A DNA stretch of 19,379 nucleotides from Clostridia bacterium (GTDB taxonomy: Bacteria > Bacillota > Clostridia > Christensenellales > Aristaeellaceae). The position numbers and the translations under genes are program-made. The notes beneath the pieces are model-generated. The model was not told the DNA's origin. It did no database searches and was given only the letters and a program-made list of their open reading frames with translations. Positions 6,611 to 13,823 of this stretch are shown one piece after another. The stretch lies in assembly GCA_024404395.1 (NCBI GenBank), contig JAKSPZ010000002.1, positions 1 through 19,379 on the forward strand. The letters are read 5' to 3'. How positions within the stretch are numbered: position 1 is the first letter of the stretch; every line of letters starts with the position of its first letter.

Positions 6611-6988
6611 ATGAAAAAACTCGTTGTAGATAAGTCCGGTCGTTGTATGGCGTGCCTGAGCTGCGTTCAGGCTTGCTCCAATGCTTTCTTCAAGACTTTC
6701 GATCCCGACCTGAGCTGCATCCAGATCGTTGCCAAGGGTTCCGAAGCGAAGGTCAATAACTGCATCCAGTGCGGCAAGTGCATGCGTACCTGCCAGCACG
6801 GCGCCATCACCCAGAATCCCAAGGGTGTGTACATGATCAACAAGAAGCTCTGCACCGGCTGCGGCGAGTGCGTTGCGGCATGCCCCATGCATGTCATGAC
6901 CCTGAAGGACACCGCTTCCAAGTGCATTGCCTGCGGTATCTGCGTCAAGGCTTGCCCCGTCGGCATCCTGTCCATCGAAGAGAAGTAA
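6611..6988 (+). CDS. Polyferredoxin with four [4Fe-4S] motifs (CooF/HycB-like electron carrier)
   Basis: A 125-residue iron-sulfur protein. Four C-x2-C-x2-C-x3-C motifs are present: C12/15/18/22, C51/54/57/61, C81/84/87/91 and C105/108/111/115, with one further cysteine, C36. The start MKKLVVDKSGRCMACLSC and the layout of one N-terminal motif, a loop of about 28 residues and three closely spaced motifs resemble CooF and HycB electron-transfer subunits. It lies divergent from cooS on a shared control region, so it probably carries electrons between CO dehydrogenase and ferredoxin or a membrane complex; this role is inferred from position. It has no signal peptide or membrane segment, so it is cytoplasmic. 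The start at 6611 is chosen because GGGAGG ends 10 bases upstream; the ATG at 6602 is only one base from it. A terminator follows 15 bases after the stop. Confidence 0.9.
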   Translation: MKKLVVDKSGRCMACLSCVQACSNAFFKTFDPDLSCIQIVAKGSEAKVNNCIQCGKCMRTCQHGAITQNPKGVYMINKKLCTGCGECVAACPMHVMTLKDTASKCIACGICVKACPVGILSIEEK

Positions 6989-7003
6989 GAGCTGCGGCAT
7001 TTT

Positions 7004-7033
7004 AAGAGCTTTCGCTGATGCGAAAGCTCTTTT
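7004..7033 (+). terminator. Rho-independent terminator after the polyferredoxin gene
   Basis: An 11-bp perfect stem (7004-7014 with 7021-7031), a six-base loop, and a short T run to 7033. It ends just before the -35 box of the sigma-factor promoter at 7037. Confidence 0.85.
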
Positions 7034-7036
7034 CAG

Positions 7037-7065
7037 TTGCAAACACAAGCATTTTCGTGTATAAT
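7037..7065 (+). promoter_or_regulatory. Promoter of the sigma/anti-sigma operon
   Basis: TTGCAA (7037-7042, four of six), a 17-base spacer and TATAAT (7060-7065). It reads like a sigma-A promoter. I see no clear AAC/CGT-type ECF motif, so autoregulation by the encoded sigma factor is not evident. Confidence 0.7.
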
Positions 7066-7094
7066 ACACTCAAATTATCAAAGGAGAAACATCC

Positions 7095-7679
7095 GTGCAG
7101 ACGAATGAAGAAAAGCTGATTAAGCGTGCGGTCCGAGGCGACAGTTCGGCGTTCAGCGTTCTGATGGCAGCCCATGAACGGCAGATGTACGGCGTGTGTC
7201 TTCGAATGTTCGGCGAGCGGAATGTGGCGGACGCACAGGATGGTCTGCAGGAAGCGATGATCCGCGTCTGGCGCGCCATCGGACGATTCGAAGGCAAGAG
7301 CGCTTTTTCCACGTGGGTCTATCGCATCACCGTCAATGCGTGTCTGGATGAGCTGCGGCGGCGCAAGAGCCGTCCCGCCACTTCCATGGATCAGCTGGTG
7401 GACGACGGATGGACGCCGAAGGACACGTCGGCGGGTCCTGAGCAGAAGGCGATCCAGAGCGAGAAGAGCCGCGCCCTTAAGCAGGCGGTGAACGAGCTCC
7501 CCGAGGATATGCGCGCGGTCATCATGATGCGCGACATTGACGGCTATTCATATGAAGAAATCGCCGATGTTCTGGGCATAAACGTGGGCACCGTCAAGTC
7601 CAGGATCAGCCGGGCGAGGGGAAAACTTCGTCAGGCAATTATGAAAAATCGGGAACTTTTTGATACGGATCTCGTCTAA
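7095..7679 (+). CDS. ECF (sigma-70 family, RpoE/SigW-like) RNA polymerase sigma factor
   Basis: A 194-residue extracytoplasmic-function sigma factor. Region 2 covers about residues 20-90, with the core-binding and -10 recognition stretch ending in FSTWVYRITVNACLDELRRRKSR. After a linker of about 40 residues, region 4 (about 135-185) has ELPEDMRAVIMMRDIDGYSYEEIADVLGINVGTVKSRISRAR, the -35-binding helix-turn-helix. It redirects RNA polymerase to stress promoters when released by its anti-sigma factor, which is the next gene. The start is a GTG at 7095, chosen because AAGGAG lies 8 bases upstream and no ATG is available in a better place. The stop is 29 bases before the anti-sigma gene. The target regulon cannot be read from the window. 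Confidence 0.95.
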   Translation: MQTNEEKLIKRAVRGDSSAFSVLMAAHERQMYGVCLRMFGERNVADAQDGLQEAMIRVWRAIGRFEGKSAFSTWVYRITVNACLDELRRRKSRPATSMDQLVDDGWTPKDTSAGPEQKAIQSEKSRALKQAVNELPEDMRAVIMMRDIDGYSYEEIADVLGINVGTVKSRISRARGKLRQAIMKNRELFDTDLV

Positions 7680-7708
7680 CAGGCAGGAAACCGAAGGAAG
7701 TGAGAGAA

Positions 7709-8353
7709 ATGAATTGTGAACAGATGCAGGAATTGCTGGATCGTGCCATCGATCAGGAGCTGACCGAGGCCGAATGGAAAGCATTCAATGCACATATAGC
7801 CGAATGCCCATCCTGTCATGAGGAATGGGAAGCGGCACAGGAAGTTCGGGCGTTTCTTTCTCAGGCGGAACTGCCGGAAGTCCCGCAGGCGGCAAAAGAC
7901 GGTTGGCGACTGGCTGTGCGTCGGGATGCCCGCCGCAAGATGATGACCAGGATCACCGCGGCTGCTGCCGCAGTGCTGGTTCTGACTGTCGGCGTGACTG
8001 CCGCAACGAGAAAGACCGAGAGCATGCCCGCAATCCACGGCATCAGTGTCGAGATGGACAGCGCGGACCTCGCACCCAACACCGCAATGGTCGCTTCTGC
8101 CCGCATGAGTGTTGTCAGCGGAGAAGAGGCTTACAGTGCCATCGAAGATCTGGTAGCCGAGTATGACGGTGTGATCGAAGGCGATACCGTGGATACCTAC
8201 GGACGCACGCTGACGGTCTCCATGCCCAAGGCCAATGCAGATGATTTTTCTGCGGCGCTCAGCTCGGTCGACCCCGAAGCTTCGATCGGTGAGATCCCCG
8301 AAACAGATGAAGAAACGGTTTCCTTTGCACTGACACTTTCGATTGCAGAGTAA
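7709..8353 (+). CDS. Membrane anti-sigma factor with zinc-finger (zf-HC2) domain and DUF4349-like outer domain
   Basis: A 214-residue protein in the usual position after an ECF sigma gene. Residues 1-45 form the cytoplasmic anti-sigma zinc-binding domain, with H29-x3-C33-x2-C36 (HIAECPSC) and an upstream C3. One membrane segment follows a basic stretch (RRDARRKMMTR) at about residues 80-100. The outer part holds a section like DUF4349 (VAEYDGVIEGDT, then GRTLTVSMPKANADDF), which is seen in other putative anti-sigma factors. It should hold the sigma factor inactive and release it on an envelope or redox signal; the signal is unknown. AAGGAAG lies 8 bases before the ATG at 7709; the GTG at 7700 overlaps that site and is less likely. 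The SIMPL gene follows 16 bases after the stop, so all these genes are one transcript. Confidence 0.88.
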   Translation: MNCEQMQELLDRAIDQELTEAEWKAFNAHIAECPSCHEEWEAAQEVRAFLSQAELPEVPQAAKDGWRLAVRRDARRKMMTRITAAAAAVLVLTVGVTAATRKTESMPAIHGISVEMDSADLAPNTAMVASARMSVVSGEEAYSAIEDLVAEYDGVIEGDTVDTYGRTLTVSMPKANADDFSAALSSVDPEASIGEIPETDEETVSFALTLSIAE

Positions 8354-8369
8354 ACGGAGGCTGGAAAAA

Positions 8370-9077
8370 ATGAATAGAATTATTGCGGTCTTTATCGCGC
8401 TTGCGATGATGTTGACGGTATTCGCCTTTGCCGATGAAAGCGAACTGACGGTGAAAGGGACGGGAACCGTCTCCATGGCGGCGGATATTGCGACGATTAC
8501 CATCGGTGTGCAGAACATCGAAACGGATGTGGCGACCGCGCAGGCTGTGACCAACGAAGCCATCAATTCGATGCTTACGGCGCTGACCGAGGCGGGCGTT
8601 GCCGAGTCGGACATTGCCACGGGCAGCATCTACATCTACGCGGAGTACGATTACTCCGAGGCGGTGGAGCGGATCGTGGGCTATCGCGCCAGCAATACGC
8701 TGGTGGTGCGTACCCGCGACATCACGAGCGTCGGCAATCTGATCGACATCGCTTTTGCGGCAGGCGCCAACACGTTGGAAGATGTGTCGTTCTACGCATC
8801 GGACGCATCGGAAGCCTCCGAGCAGGCATTGCGCAATGCAGTGGCGGATGCCATGAACCGAGCCGCGATCGTGGCAGATGCGGCGGGTGTGAGCCTCGGC
8901 AGTATCCTGACGATCGAAGAATCGATCTCGACCCCTTCCGACAGCAACGGAAGAATGTTTGCGATGGCTGCCGAAGCGGCGGCGGAAGATGCGAGCGGCA
9001 CGGTCGTGCAGGCCGGTCAGCTGCAGGTCACTGCGAATGTGACCATGACTTATGAAATCAGTGAACCGCGAGGATGA
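8370..9077 (+). CDS. Secreted SIMPL-domain (DUF541) protein
   Basis: A 235-residue exported protein. A signal peptide (MNRIIAVFIALAMMLTVFAFA) has a likely cleavage after AFA. The rest is a SIMPL/DUF541 domain: ELTVKGTGTVSMAADIATITIGV at the start, RIVGYRASNTLVVRTRDI in the middle, and LRNAVADAMNRAAIVADAAGVSLGSILTIEE toward the end. The last segment, QLQVTANVTMTYEI, is the family's closing strand. SIMPL proteins occur outside the cytoplasm in many bacteria (e.g. the periplasmic protein BP26/OMP28 and YggE), and their biochemical role is unsettled; YggE has been linked to oxidative stress. CGGAGG lies 9 bases before the ATG. Placement in a sigma/anti-sigma operon suggests an envelope-stress function, which is inference. 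Confidence 0.9.
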   Translation: MNRIIAVFIALAMMLTVFAFADESELTVKGTGTVSMAADIATITIGVQNIETDVATAQAVTNEAINSMLTALTEAGVAESDIATGSIYIYAEYDYSEAVERIVGYRASNTLVVRTRDITSVGNLIDIAFAAGANTLEDVSFYASDASEASEQALRNAVADAMNRAAIVADAAGVSLGSILTIEESISTPSDSNGRMFAMAAEAAAEDASGTVVQAGQLQVTANVTMTYEISEPRG

Positions 9078-9108
9078 CTTGCGCACGCAATTAATGGAGG
9101 AAATGACA

Positions 9109-9432
9109 ATGGACAACGAGAACAACCTGTTTGACATCGAGAACGAAGAAGCCGATCTGGTCGTGCTGGAAGATGATGACGGCAACGAGATCACCATGGA
9201 AGTCATGGACTATGTCTTCTATGAGGGCAAAGAGTATGCTTTCCTGGCTGAGTATGTCAAGGATCGCGACGAAGAAGCTGCGATTGACGGCGTGATCATG
9301 GAAGTCTGCCCCGTCGAAGGCGATGATGAGCTGGAAGAGTTCGTGCCCATTGAAGAATCTCTGGCAGAGACTCTGCTCGAGCTGTTCCGCAACGGCGGCT
9401 ACGCAGAGGACATGCTGGAAGACGAAGAATAA
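9109..9432 (+). CDS. Small acidic DUF1292 family protein
   Basis: A 107-residue, strongly acidic protein with the DUF1292 pattern: LVVLEDDDGNEITMEVMDYVFYEGKEYAFL, then GVIMEVCPVEGDDELEEFVPIE, then a C-terminal helix and an acidic tail. Family members are common in Bacillota, often near the RNase H-fold protein YqgF, and have no agreed function. The start at 9109 is chosen because GGAGG ends 8 bases upstream; the ATG at 9103 is too close. It lies 31 bases after the SIMPL gene and before a bidirectional terminator, so it is the last gene of the sigma-factor operon. Confidence 0.85.
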   Translation: MDNENNLFDIENEEADLVVLEDDDGNEITMEVMDYVFYEGKEYAFLAEYVKDRDEEAAIDGVIMEVCPVEGDDELEEFVPIEESLAETLLELFRNGGYAEDMLEDEE

Positions 9433-9443
9433 TCAGGATCAAC

Positions 9444-9475
9444 AAAAGAAGCCACCCTATTGGGTGGCTTCTTTT
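9444..9475. terminator. Bidirectional terminator between convergent operons
   Basis: A perfect 14-bp stem (9444-9457 with 9462-9475) around a four-base loop. Its A-rich 5' arm and T-rich 3' arm give a T run in both directions. It ends the plus-strand sigma-factor operon and the minus-strand glycosyltransferase/DUF1847 transcript, whose stop codon is at 9477-9479. Confidence 0.92.
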
Positions 9476-9476
9476 G

Positions 9477-10121
9477 CTATTGTTCATCACGTTCGATGCA
9501 GTTTTTCAATCGTACATTGTAGCTGTTGGCAGTGTACAATGCCGCGGCGGGATTGTGACCCGTCACACGGTCTTTGGCAACGAGAGTCGTGGTCGGGGCT
9601 TCTGCATATTTGTGGAATAGCATGTCGTGTCCCACGCAGAGTCCCATTACGATATTCATGTCTGTATGATGGGCGTTCAGCATCTTGGCTTGCATGATGG
9701 GATTGCACATATGCGGACCGATCTCGTTGCAGATGGGATCGATGCCAACATCCACCTTGGGGACGGCACCTGCTTTGCAGGCGATTCCGAAGACCTCGAA
9801 ACCGTTCTGCCGAAGAAGTCCCGCGAGGATTCGGGTTTCGTTGATCAAGCCGACGCAGGTCGCAATGCCGATCTTTCTGAAGTTCATACGCTTGGCAAAC
9901 TCCATGGTCTCCTGAACACGGGGCCATTTCAGATACCCGTCATGTTCTACCATGGCAGCGACCTGCATCATTTGTCTGTTTTCCGGATCATCGTAACAGG
10001 CTAAGGCTTCTGCAAGCACGGTTTCGTCCATGTGGGTGGTCATGCAGAAATCGGGATAGTTGACGCTCCTGCGGCAGCCGGCTACGGAACAGTCCGCGCA
10101 GCTCATATCTTTGATGTCCAT
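9477..10121 (-). CDS. DUF1847 domain-containing cysteine-rich protein
   Basis: A 214-residue protein of the DUF1847 family. It opens with a probable metal site, C8-x2-C11-x4-C16 (SCADCSVAGCRR), and further cysteines occur in FCMTTHM, IATCVGL, GIACKAG, DPICNEIG, PHMCNP and GLCVGHD. Conserved blocks include MNFRKIGIATCVGL, then NEIGPHMCNPIMQA and NIVMGLCVGHDMLF. The family occurs mainly in anaerobes and its function is not known; the many cysteines suggest a metal or Fe-S protein, which is inference. There is no signal peptide. CGGAGG lies 5 bases before the ATG. The gene starts 17 bases after the glycosyltransferase stop, so the two are probably co-transcribed although the functions look unrelated. 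Confidence 0.85.
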   Translation of the reverse strand: MDIKDMSCADCSVAGCRRSVNYPDFCMTTHMDETVLAEALACYDDPENRQMMQVAAMVEHDGYLKWPRVQETMEFAKRMNFRKIGIATCVGLINETRILAGLLRQNGFEVFGIACKAGAVPKVDVGIDPICNEIGPHMCNPIMQAKMLNAHHTDMNIVMGLCVGHDMLFHKYAEAPTTTLVAKDRVTGHNPAAALYTANSYNVRLKNCIERDEQ

Positions 10122-10138
10122 GGAAGCCTCCGGATCGA

Positions 10139-11137
10139 TCAGTACAGACGGGTGCCGGACTTGGTACCCATTGTGGTGAGACGGGAAAGGAAGAATCCGA
10201 GACGGTGTCCGCTGACCATGAAGGTGTACTCCAGCGTTTTCAACAGTCCGGGGCGGTTGCCCAAGGCTTCTTTTTTATGGGCCTTGAAATAGCCGCAGAC
10301 ATCTTTGACGGTTTCGATATTGGTCTTGAATGCCTCAGTGCTGTCTCTGAGGACCGCGGAGCGGAGACTCAGCAGCAGGGAAGGGGCGTTGTGGCGGACA
10401 AAGATGGGCTCAAGAGACGGATCGATGGCGTTCAGCTCGCGCTGTCGGATGAGATAAGCCTCGGCGGACTCAGCGCGTCTGGCAACGGTCTTGGCATGGG
10501 AGATGCTGTTCGGACGTACGATGCGCTCATAGAGCAGAACGTTGCCGACGATGGCGACGGTGTCTGCCTGCAGATACATGCGGAAGGAATTGCGCACGTC
10601 TTCAAAGAGATGTCCGTCGGGGAAGTGCACGCCGTTGAAGTAGTTGCGCGGGCACAGACAGAAGCACAGGGATTGGGTGATGTCGCGCTGCAGCTGCTTG
10701 ATGAGGGCTTCGTGTCCCGTGATGATGTGGGTCTCGGAACGCTCGTAACGCACCAGTCGCTCGCCCGCATCGATATTCTCGTAGTTGCAGAGGGACATGT
10801 CTGCGCCCGTTTCGACGATGGCGGTCATCAGTGTTTCCATTGCGGTGGGCAGCATGCGATCGTCGCCGTCCAGCCAGGAGATGTACTCACCCGTAGCGGC
10901 GGCAAGACCGGTGTTTCGCGCATTGGAGACACCGCCGTTCTGCTGGTGAATGATCCTGATTCGGTCGTCGTCAGCGGCGAGGGACTCAAGGACGGCTGCT
11001 GTCTTATCGGTGGATCCGTCGTTGACGACGATCACCTCGAGATCCTTGTAGGTCTGACTGCAGACGGACCCTACCGCGGCGGCAATAGAATCTTCCATAT
11101 TATATACGGGAATGATGACACTGATCTTTGCGGACAT
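10139..11137 (-). CDS. Family 2 glycosyltransferase
   Basis: A 332-residue GT-A fold glycosyltransferase that moves a sugar from a nucleotide-sugar donor to an acceptor in surface glycan synthesis. The N-terminal signature is KISVIIPVYNMEDSIAAAV, followed by VIVVNDGSTDKT (about residues 36-47), GGVSNARNTGLAAATGEYI, and the metal-binding DxD-type site in WLDGDD (about residues 88-93). The C-terminal 200 residues are less conserved and probably set the acceptor, which cannot be read. No membrane segment is obvious. The start at 11137 is chosen for the AAGGAG site nearby; the longer frame to 11170 covers the terminator. The livF terminator ends 13 bases upstream, so no promoter fits between and expression probably comes from read-through. 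Confidence 0.9.
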   Translation of the reverse strand: MSAKISVIIPVYNMEDSIAAAVGSVCSQTYKDLEVIVVNDGSTDKTAAVLESLAADDDRIRIIHQQNGGVSNARNTGLAAATGEYISWLDGDDRMLPTAMETLMTAIVETGADMSLCNYENIDAGERLVRYERSETHIITGHEALIKQLQRDITQSLCFCLCPRNYFNGVHFPDGHLFEDVRNSFRMYLQADTVAIVGNVLLYERIVRPNSISHAKTVARRAESAEAYLIRQRELNAIDPSLEPIFVRHNAPSLLLSLRSAVLRDSTEAFKTNIETVKDVCGYFKAHKKEALGNRPGLLKTLEYTFMVSGHRLGFFLSRLTTMGTKSGTRLY

Positions 11138-11150
11138 GGTGACTCCTTGA

Positions 11151-11178
11151 CAAAAGCCCCGAGTGATCAACTCGGGGC
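11151..11178 (-). terminator. Terminator after livF
   Basis: A 9-bp GC-rich stem (11156-11164 with 11170-11178), loop GATCA, and a short T run on the minus strand (complement of 11152-11155). It lies 12 bases after the livF stop codon and directly before the glycosyltransferase ribosome binding site. The short T run suggests incomplete termination. Confidence 0.8.
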
Positions 11179-11190
11179 AAAAGATTTTGA

Positions 11191-11898
11191 TTAACCGCCC
11201 AGATATGCGGCGCGAACGCGATCATCGTGGAGGATGTCGTTGGCGTCGCCGGACATGGTGATGGTGCCGGTGCCGAGAACGTAGGCACGGTCGGCGATGG
11301 AGAGCGCCATCTGTGCGTTCTGCTCGACCAGCAGGATGGTGGTGCCGGAAGCGTGCAGCTCGGAAATGATGTCGAAGATCTGCTCGACCAGAATGGGTGC
11401 AAGACCCATGGAGGGCTCGTCCAGCATGAGGATCTTGGGCTTGCTCATGAGGGCGCGGCCCATGGCCAGCATCTGCTGTTCGCCGCCGGACAGGGTGCCC
11501 GCGATCTGCTTTTCACGTTCCTTCAGACGGGGGAAGCGCTTGAAGACGTCGTCGATGGAAGCTTCGATCTCGGAAGCGGGACGGGAAAAGCCGCCCATCT
11601 CGAGGTTTTCGGTGACGGTCATCTGCTGGAAGATACGGCGACCTTCGGGGCAGAGCGCCATGCCGTGCTTGACCACGCGGCTGGCCTGAATGCCGGTGAT
11701 GATCTTGCCGTCGTAGGTGATGGTGCCGGACTTGGGCTTCAGCAGACCTGCGATGGTGTTCAGGGTGGTGGACTTGCCGGCGCCGTTTGCACCGATCAGG
11801 GTTACGATCTCGCCTTCGTTGACGTTGAAGGAGACACCCTTGATGGCGTGGATATTGCCGTAATAAACGTGGATATCATTGACTTCGAGAAGACTCAT
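11191..11898 (-). CDS. livF: Branched-chain amino acid ABC transporter ATP-binding protein LivF
   Basis: A 235-residue ATPase of the high-affinity branched-chain amino acid importer. Walker A is GANGAGKST (residues 36-44), followed by the Q-loop area, CPEGRRIFQQMTVTENLEMGG typical of LivF, the ABC signature LSGGEQQML, Walker B ILMLDEPSMGL, and the H-loop region replaced by LLVEQNA, as is usual in LivF (Glu-Gln-Asn). It powers transport together with LivG on the inner face of the LivHM channel. The start at 11898 is chosen because AAGGAGG lies 7 bases upstream, inside the end of livG; livG ends two bases before the ATG. This is the last gene of livJHMGF. Confidence 0.96.
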   Translation of the reverse strand: MSLLEVNDIHVYYGNIHAIKGVSFNVNEGEIVTLIGANGAGKSTTLNTIAGLLKPKSGTITYDGKIITGIQASRVVKHGMALCPEGRRIFQQMTVTENLEMGGFSRPASEIEASIDDVFKRFPRLKEREKQIAGTLSGGEQQMLAMGRALMSKPKILMLDEPSMGLAPILVEQIFDIISELHASGTTILLVEQNAQMALSIADRAYVLGTGTITMSGDANDILHDDRVRAAYLGG

Positions 11899-11900
11899 GA

Positions 11901-12746
11901 TCAACCCTCCTTGCGCTTGCCCAGATAGGCTTCGATGACGGTGGGGTTCGACTGGATCTCAGCTGCGGTGCCCTTGGCGATGATCTTGCCGAAGTTGAGG
12001 ACGCAGATGCCTTCGCAGATACCCATGACCAGGTTCATGTCGTGCTCGATGAGGAGGACGGCGATCTGGAACTGATCGCGGATCTTGACGATGTTCTGCA
12101 TCAGTTCTTCGGTCTCGTGGGGGTTCATGCCTGCAGCGGGCTCGTCCAGCAGCAGCAGGGAAGGATTGGTCGCCAGAGCGCGGATGATCTCCAGACGACG
12201 CTGTGCGCCGTAGGGGAGGGAACCGGCGGGAACGTCCGCCATGTCCTGCCTGTTGAGGATGCTCAGCAGGTCGGGCGCCTTTTCATGCTGGCGCTTCTCG
12301 TTCTTCCAGAAGGTGGGAAGGCGGAAGATGCCGGAGAACATACCGTACTTGATCTGATTGTGCAGACCGATGCGGACGTTATCCTCAACGGACATGTTGT
12401 TGAACAGGCGGATGTTCTGGAAGGTACGGGCGATACCGTGCTGATTGACCTGAATGGTATTCATGCCGGCGGTATCTCTGCCGTTGAGCAGGATGGTGCC
12501 CATGGTGGGCTGATAGACCTTGGTCAGCAGGTTGAAGACGGTGGTCTTGCCGGCGCCGTTGGGGCCGATCAGACCGGCGATCTCAGTCTTGCCGATGACG
12601 AGGTTGAAATCGTCGACCGCGTGCAGTCCGCCGAATTCAATGCCGAGATGGCTTGCTTCCAGTACGGGACAATGGTCGAGGTCACGCTCGGGAACGATGC
12701 CGACCGGACGGGTGGGGACCATTTTGGTTTCACTGCGCATGCTCAT
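11901..12746 (-). CDS. livG: Branched-chain amino acid ABC transporter ATP-binding protein LivG
   Basis: A 281-residue ATPase, slightly longer than the usual 250-260. Walker A is GPNGAGKTT, followed by GIARTFQNIRLFNNMSVEDNV (Q-loop region), the signature-like LPYGAQRRLEI typical of LivG, Walker B LLLLDEPAAGMNP and the switch histidine in LLIEHDM. It ends with the BCA-family tail VIEAYLGKR. About 27 residues precede the usual start of the domain (VLEASHLGIEFGG); a second Met at residue 9 could be an alternative start, but the first ATG overlaps the livM stop as ATGA, which fits translational coupling. It partners LivF in the importer. Confidence 0.95.
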   Translation of the reverse strand: MSMRSETKMVPTRPVGIVPERDLDHCPVLEASHLGIEFGGLHAVDDFNLVIGKTEIAGLIGPNGAGKTTVFNLLTKVYQPTMGTILLNGRDTAGMNTIQVNQHGIARTFQNIRLFNNMSVEDNVRIGLHNQIKYGMFSGIFRLPTFWKNEKRQHEKAPDLLSILNRQDMADVPAGSLPYGAQRRLEIIRALATNPSLLLLDEPAAGMNPHETEELMQNIVKIRDQFQIAVLLIEHDMNLVMGICEGICVLNFGKIIAKGTAAEIQSNPTVIEAYLGKRKEG

Positions 12747-13813
12747 GCCTTGTCAGCCTCCTTTGCAGAATGCTTGCCGCCCTTGATCTTGCCAACGATG
12801 TTGTCGATCAGCAGGCGCAGCTTGGGGTTGTTGGTTGCCAACATAACGAGGATCAGAACGATGGCATATACCAGCATACGGTAGTCTGCGAATTCGCGGA
12901 GCAGTTCGGGGAGGATGGTCAGCAGAGCCGCGGCGATGATGGAACCGCGGATGTTGCCGATGCCGCCGAGAACGACGAAGACGAGGACAAGGATGGAAGT
13001 GTTGAAGTTGAACTTCGTGGCAACGACGCTGGAATAGTTCAGGCCGTACAGCGCACCTGCCATACCGCAGATGGCGGAGGAGGTGACAAAGGCCATCATC
13101 TTGTACTTGGTGATGTTCAGACCGACGGACTCGGCGGCGATGCGGTTATCGCGGATCGCCATGATGGCGCGGCCGGAACGGCTGTTGATCAGGTTGAGGA
13201 CAACGATCAGGGTCACGATGATGAGGGCGAAGCCCATGCCGAAAGAGGCGATGGTGGAAACGCCCTTGGTGCCCTTGGGTCCGTCGATGAGCATCTTGCC
13301 GGGGAGGGAAGGATCGTTGAAAGCAACGTACAGGCGACCGCCGTCCAGAGAGAAGTACATGCAGTTCATGACGTTCTTGATGATCTCACCGAAAGCGAGG
13401 GTGACGATCGCAAGATAGTCACCGCGGAGACGCAGGACGGGAACGCCGATGATGACGCCGGCGATGGCGGCGATGCAGCCGCCCATCAGCATGGCGATGA
13501 TCAGGCGAAGGATCTCATTCTCCATGGCGAAGGCACCCAGCAGCCAGGCGGAGGCAACGGCACCCGTGAAAGCACCGACGCTCATAAAGCCGGCGTGACC
13601 GAGGCTCAGCTCGCCGGAGATACCGACGACCAGGTTCAGAGAGATGGCCATGACGATGTAGACGCAGATGGGAACCATCTGACCGCGCAGCGCTTTACCC
13701 ATCTTGAAGCCGGGGATAACGCCCTTGAGCCAGATCTGGCAGAAGATGAAAGCTACGATGACGAGGGCGTAGGTGATGAAATTGCTCTTTGTGGTCTTGC
13801 TGATCTTTTTCAT
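12743..13813 (-). CDS. livM: Branched-chain amino acid ABC transporter permease LivM
   Basis: A 356-residue polytopic membrane protein of the LivM type, with about eight to nine hydrophobic segments. Family features are ISLNLVVGISGELSLGHAGFMSVGAFTGA (about residues 55-85), the cytoplasmic coupling region LRLRGDYLAIVTLAFGEI, and GRAIMAIRDNRIAAESVGLN, which contacts the ATPases. With LivH it forms the channel through which leucine, isoleucine and valine enter. The start at 13813 is chosen because GAGGTG lies 6 bases upstream; a GTG at 13822 is in frame but has no proper site. The stop overlaps the livG start by four bases, and the livH stop is 10 bases upstream. Confidence 0.95.
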   Translation of the reverse strand: MKKISKTTKSNFITYALVIVAFIFCQIWLKGVIPGFKMGKALRGQMVPICVYIVMAISLNLVVGISGELSLGHAGFMSVGAFTGAVASAWLLGAFAMENEILRLIIAMLMGGCIAAIAGVIIGVPVLRLRGDYLAIVTLAFGEIIKNVMNCMYFSLDGGRLYVAFNDPSLPGKMLIDGPKGTKGVSTIASFGMGFALIIVTLIVVLNLINSRSGRAIMAIRDNRIAAESVGLNITKYKMMAFVTSSAICGMAGALYGLNYSSVVATKFNFNTSILVLVFVVLGGIGNIRGSIIAAALLTILPELLREFADYRMLVYAIVLILVMLATNNPKLRLLIDNIVGKIKGGKHSAKEADKA

Positions 13814-13823
13814 GCCGCGCACC

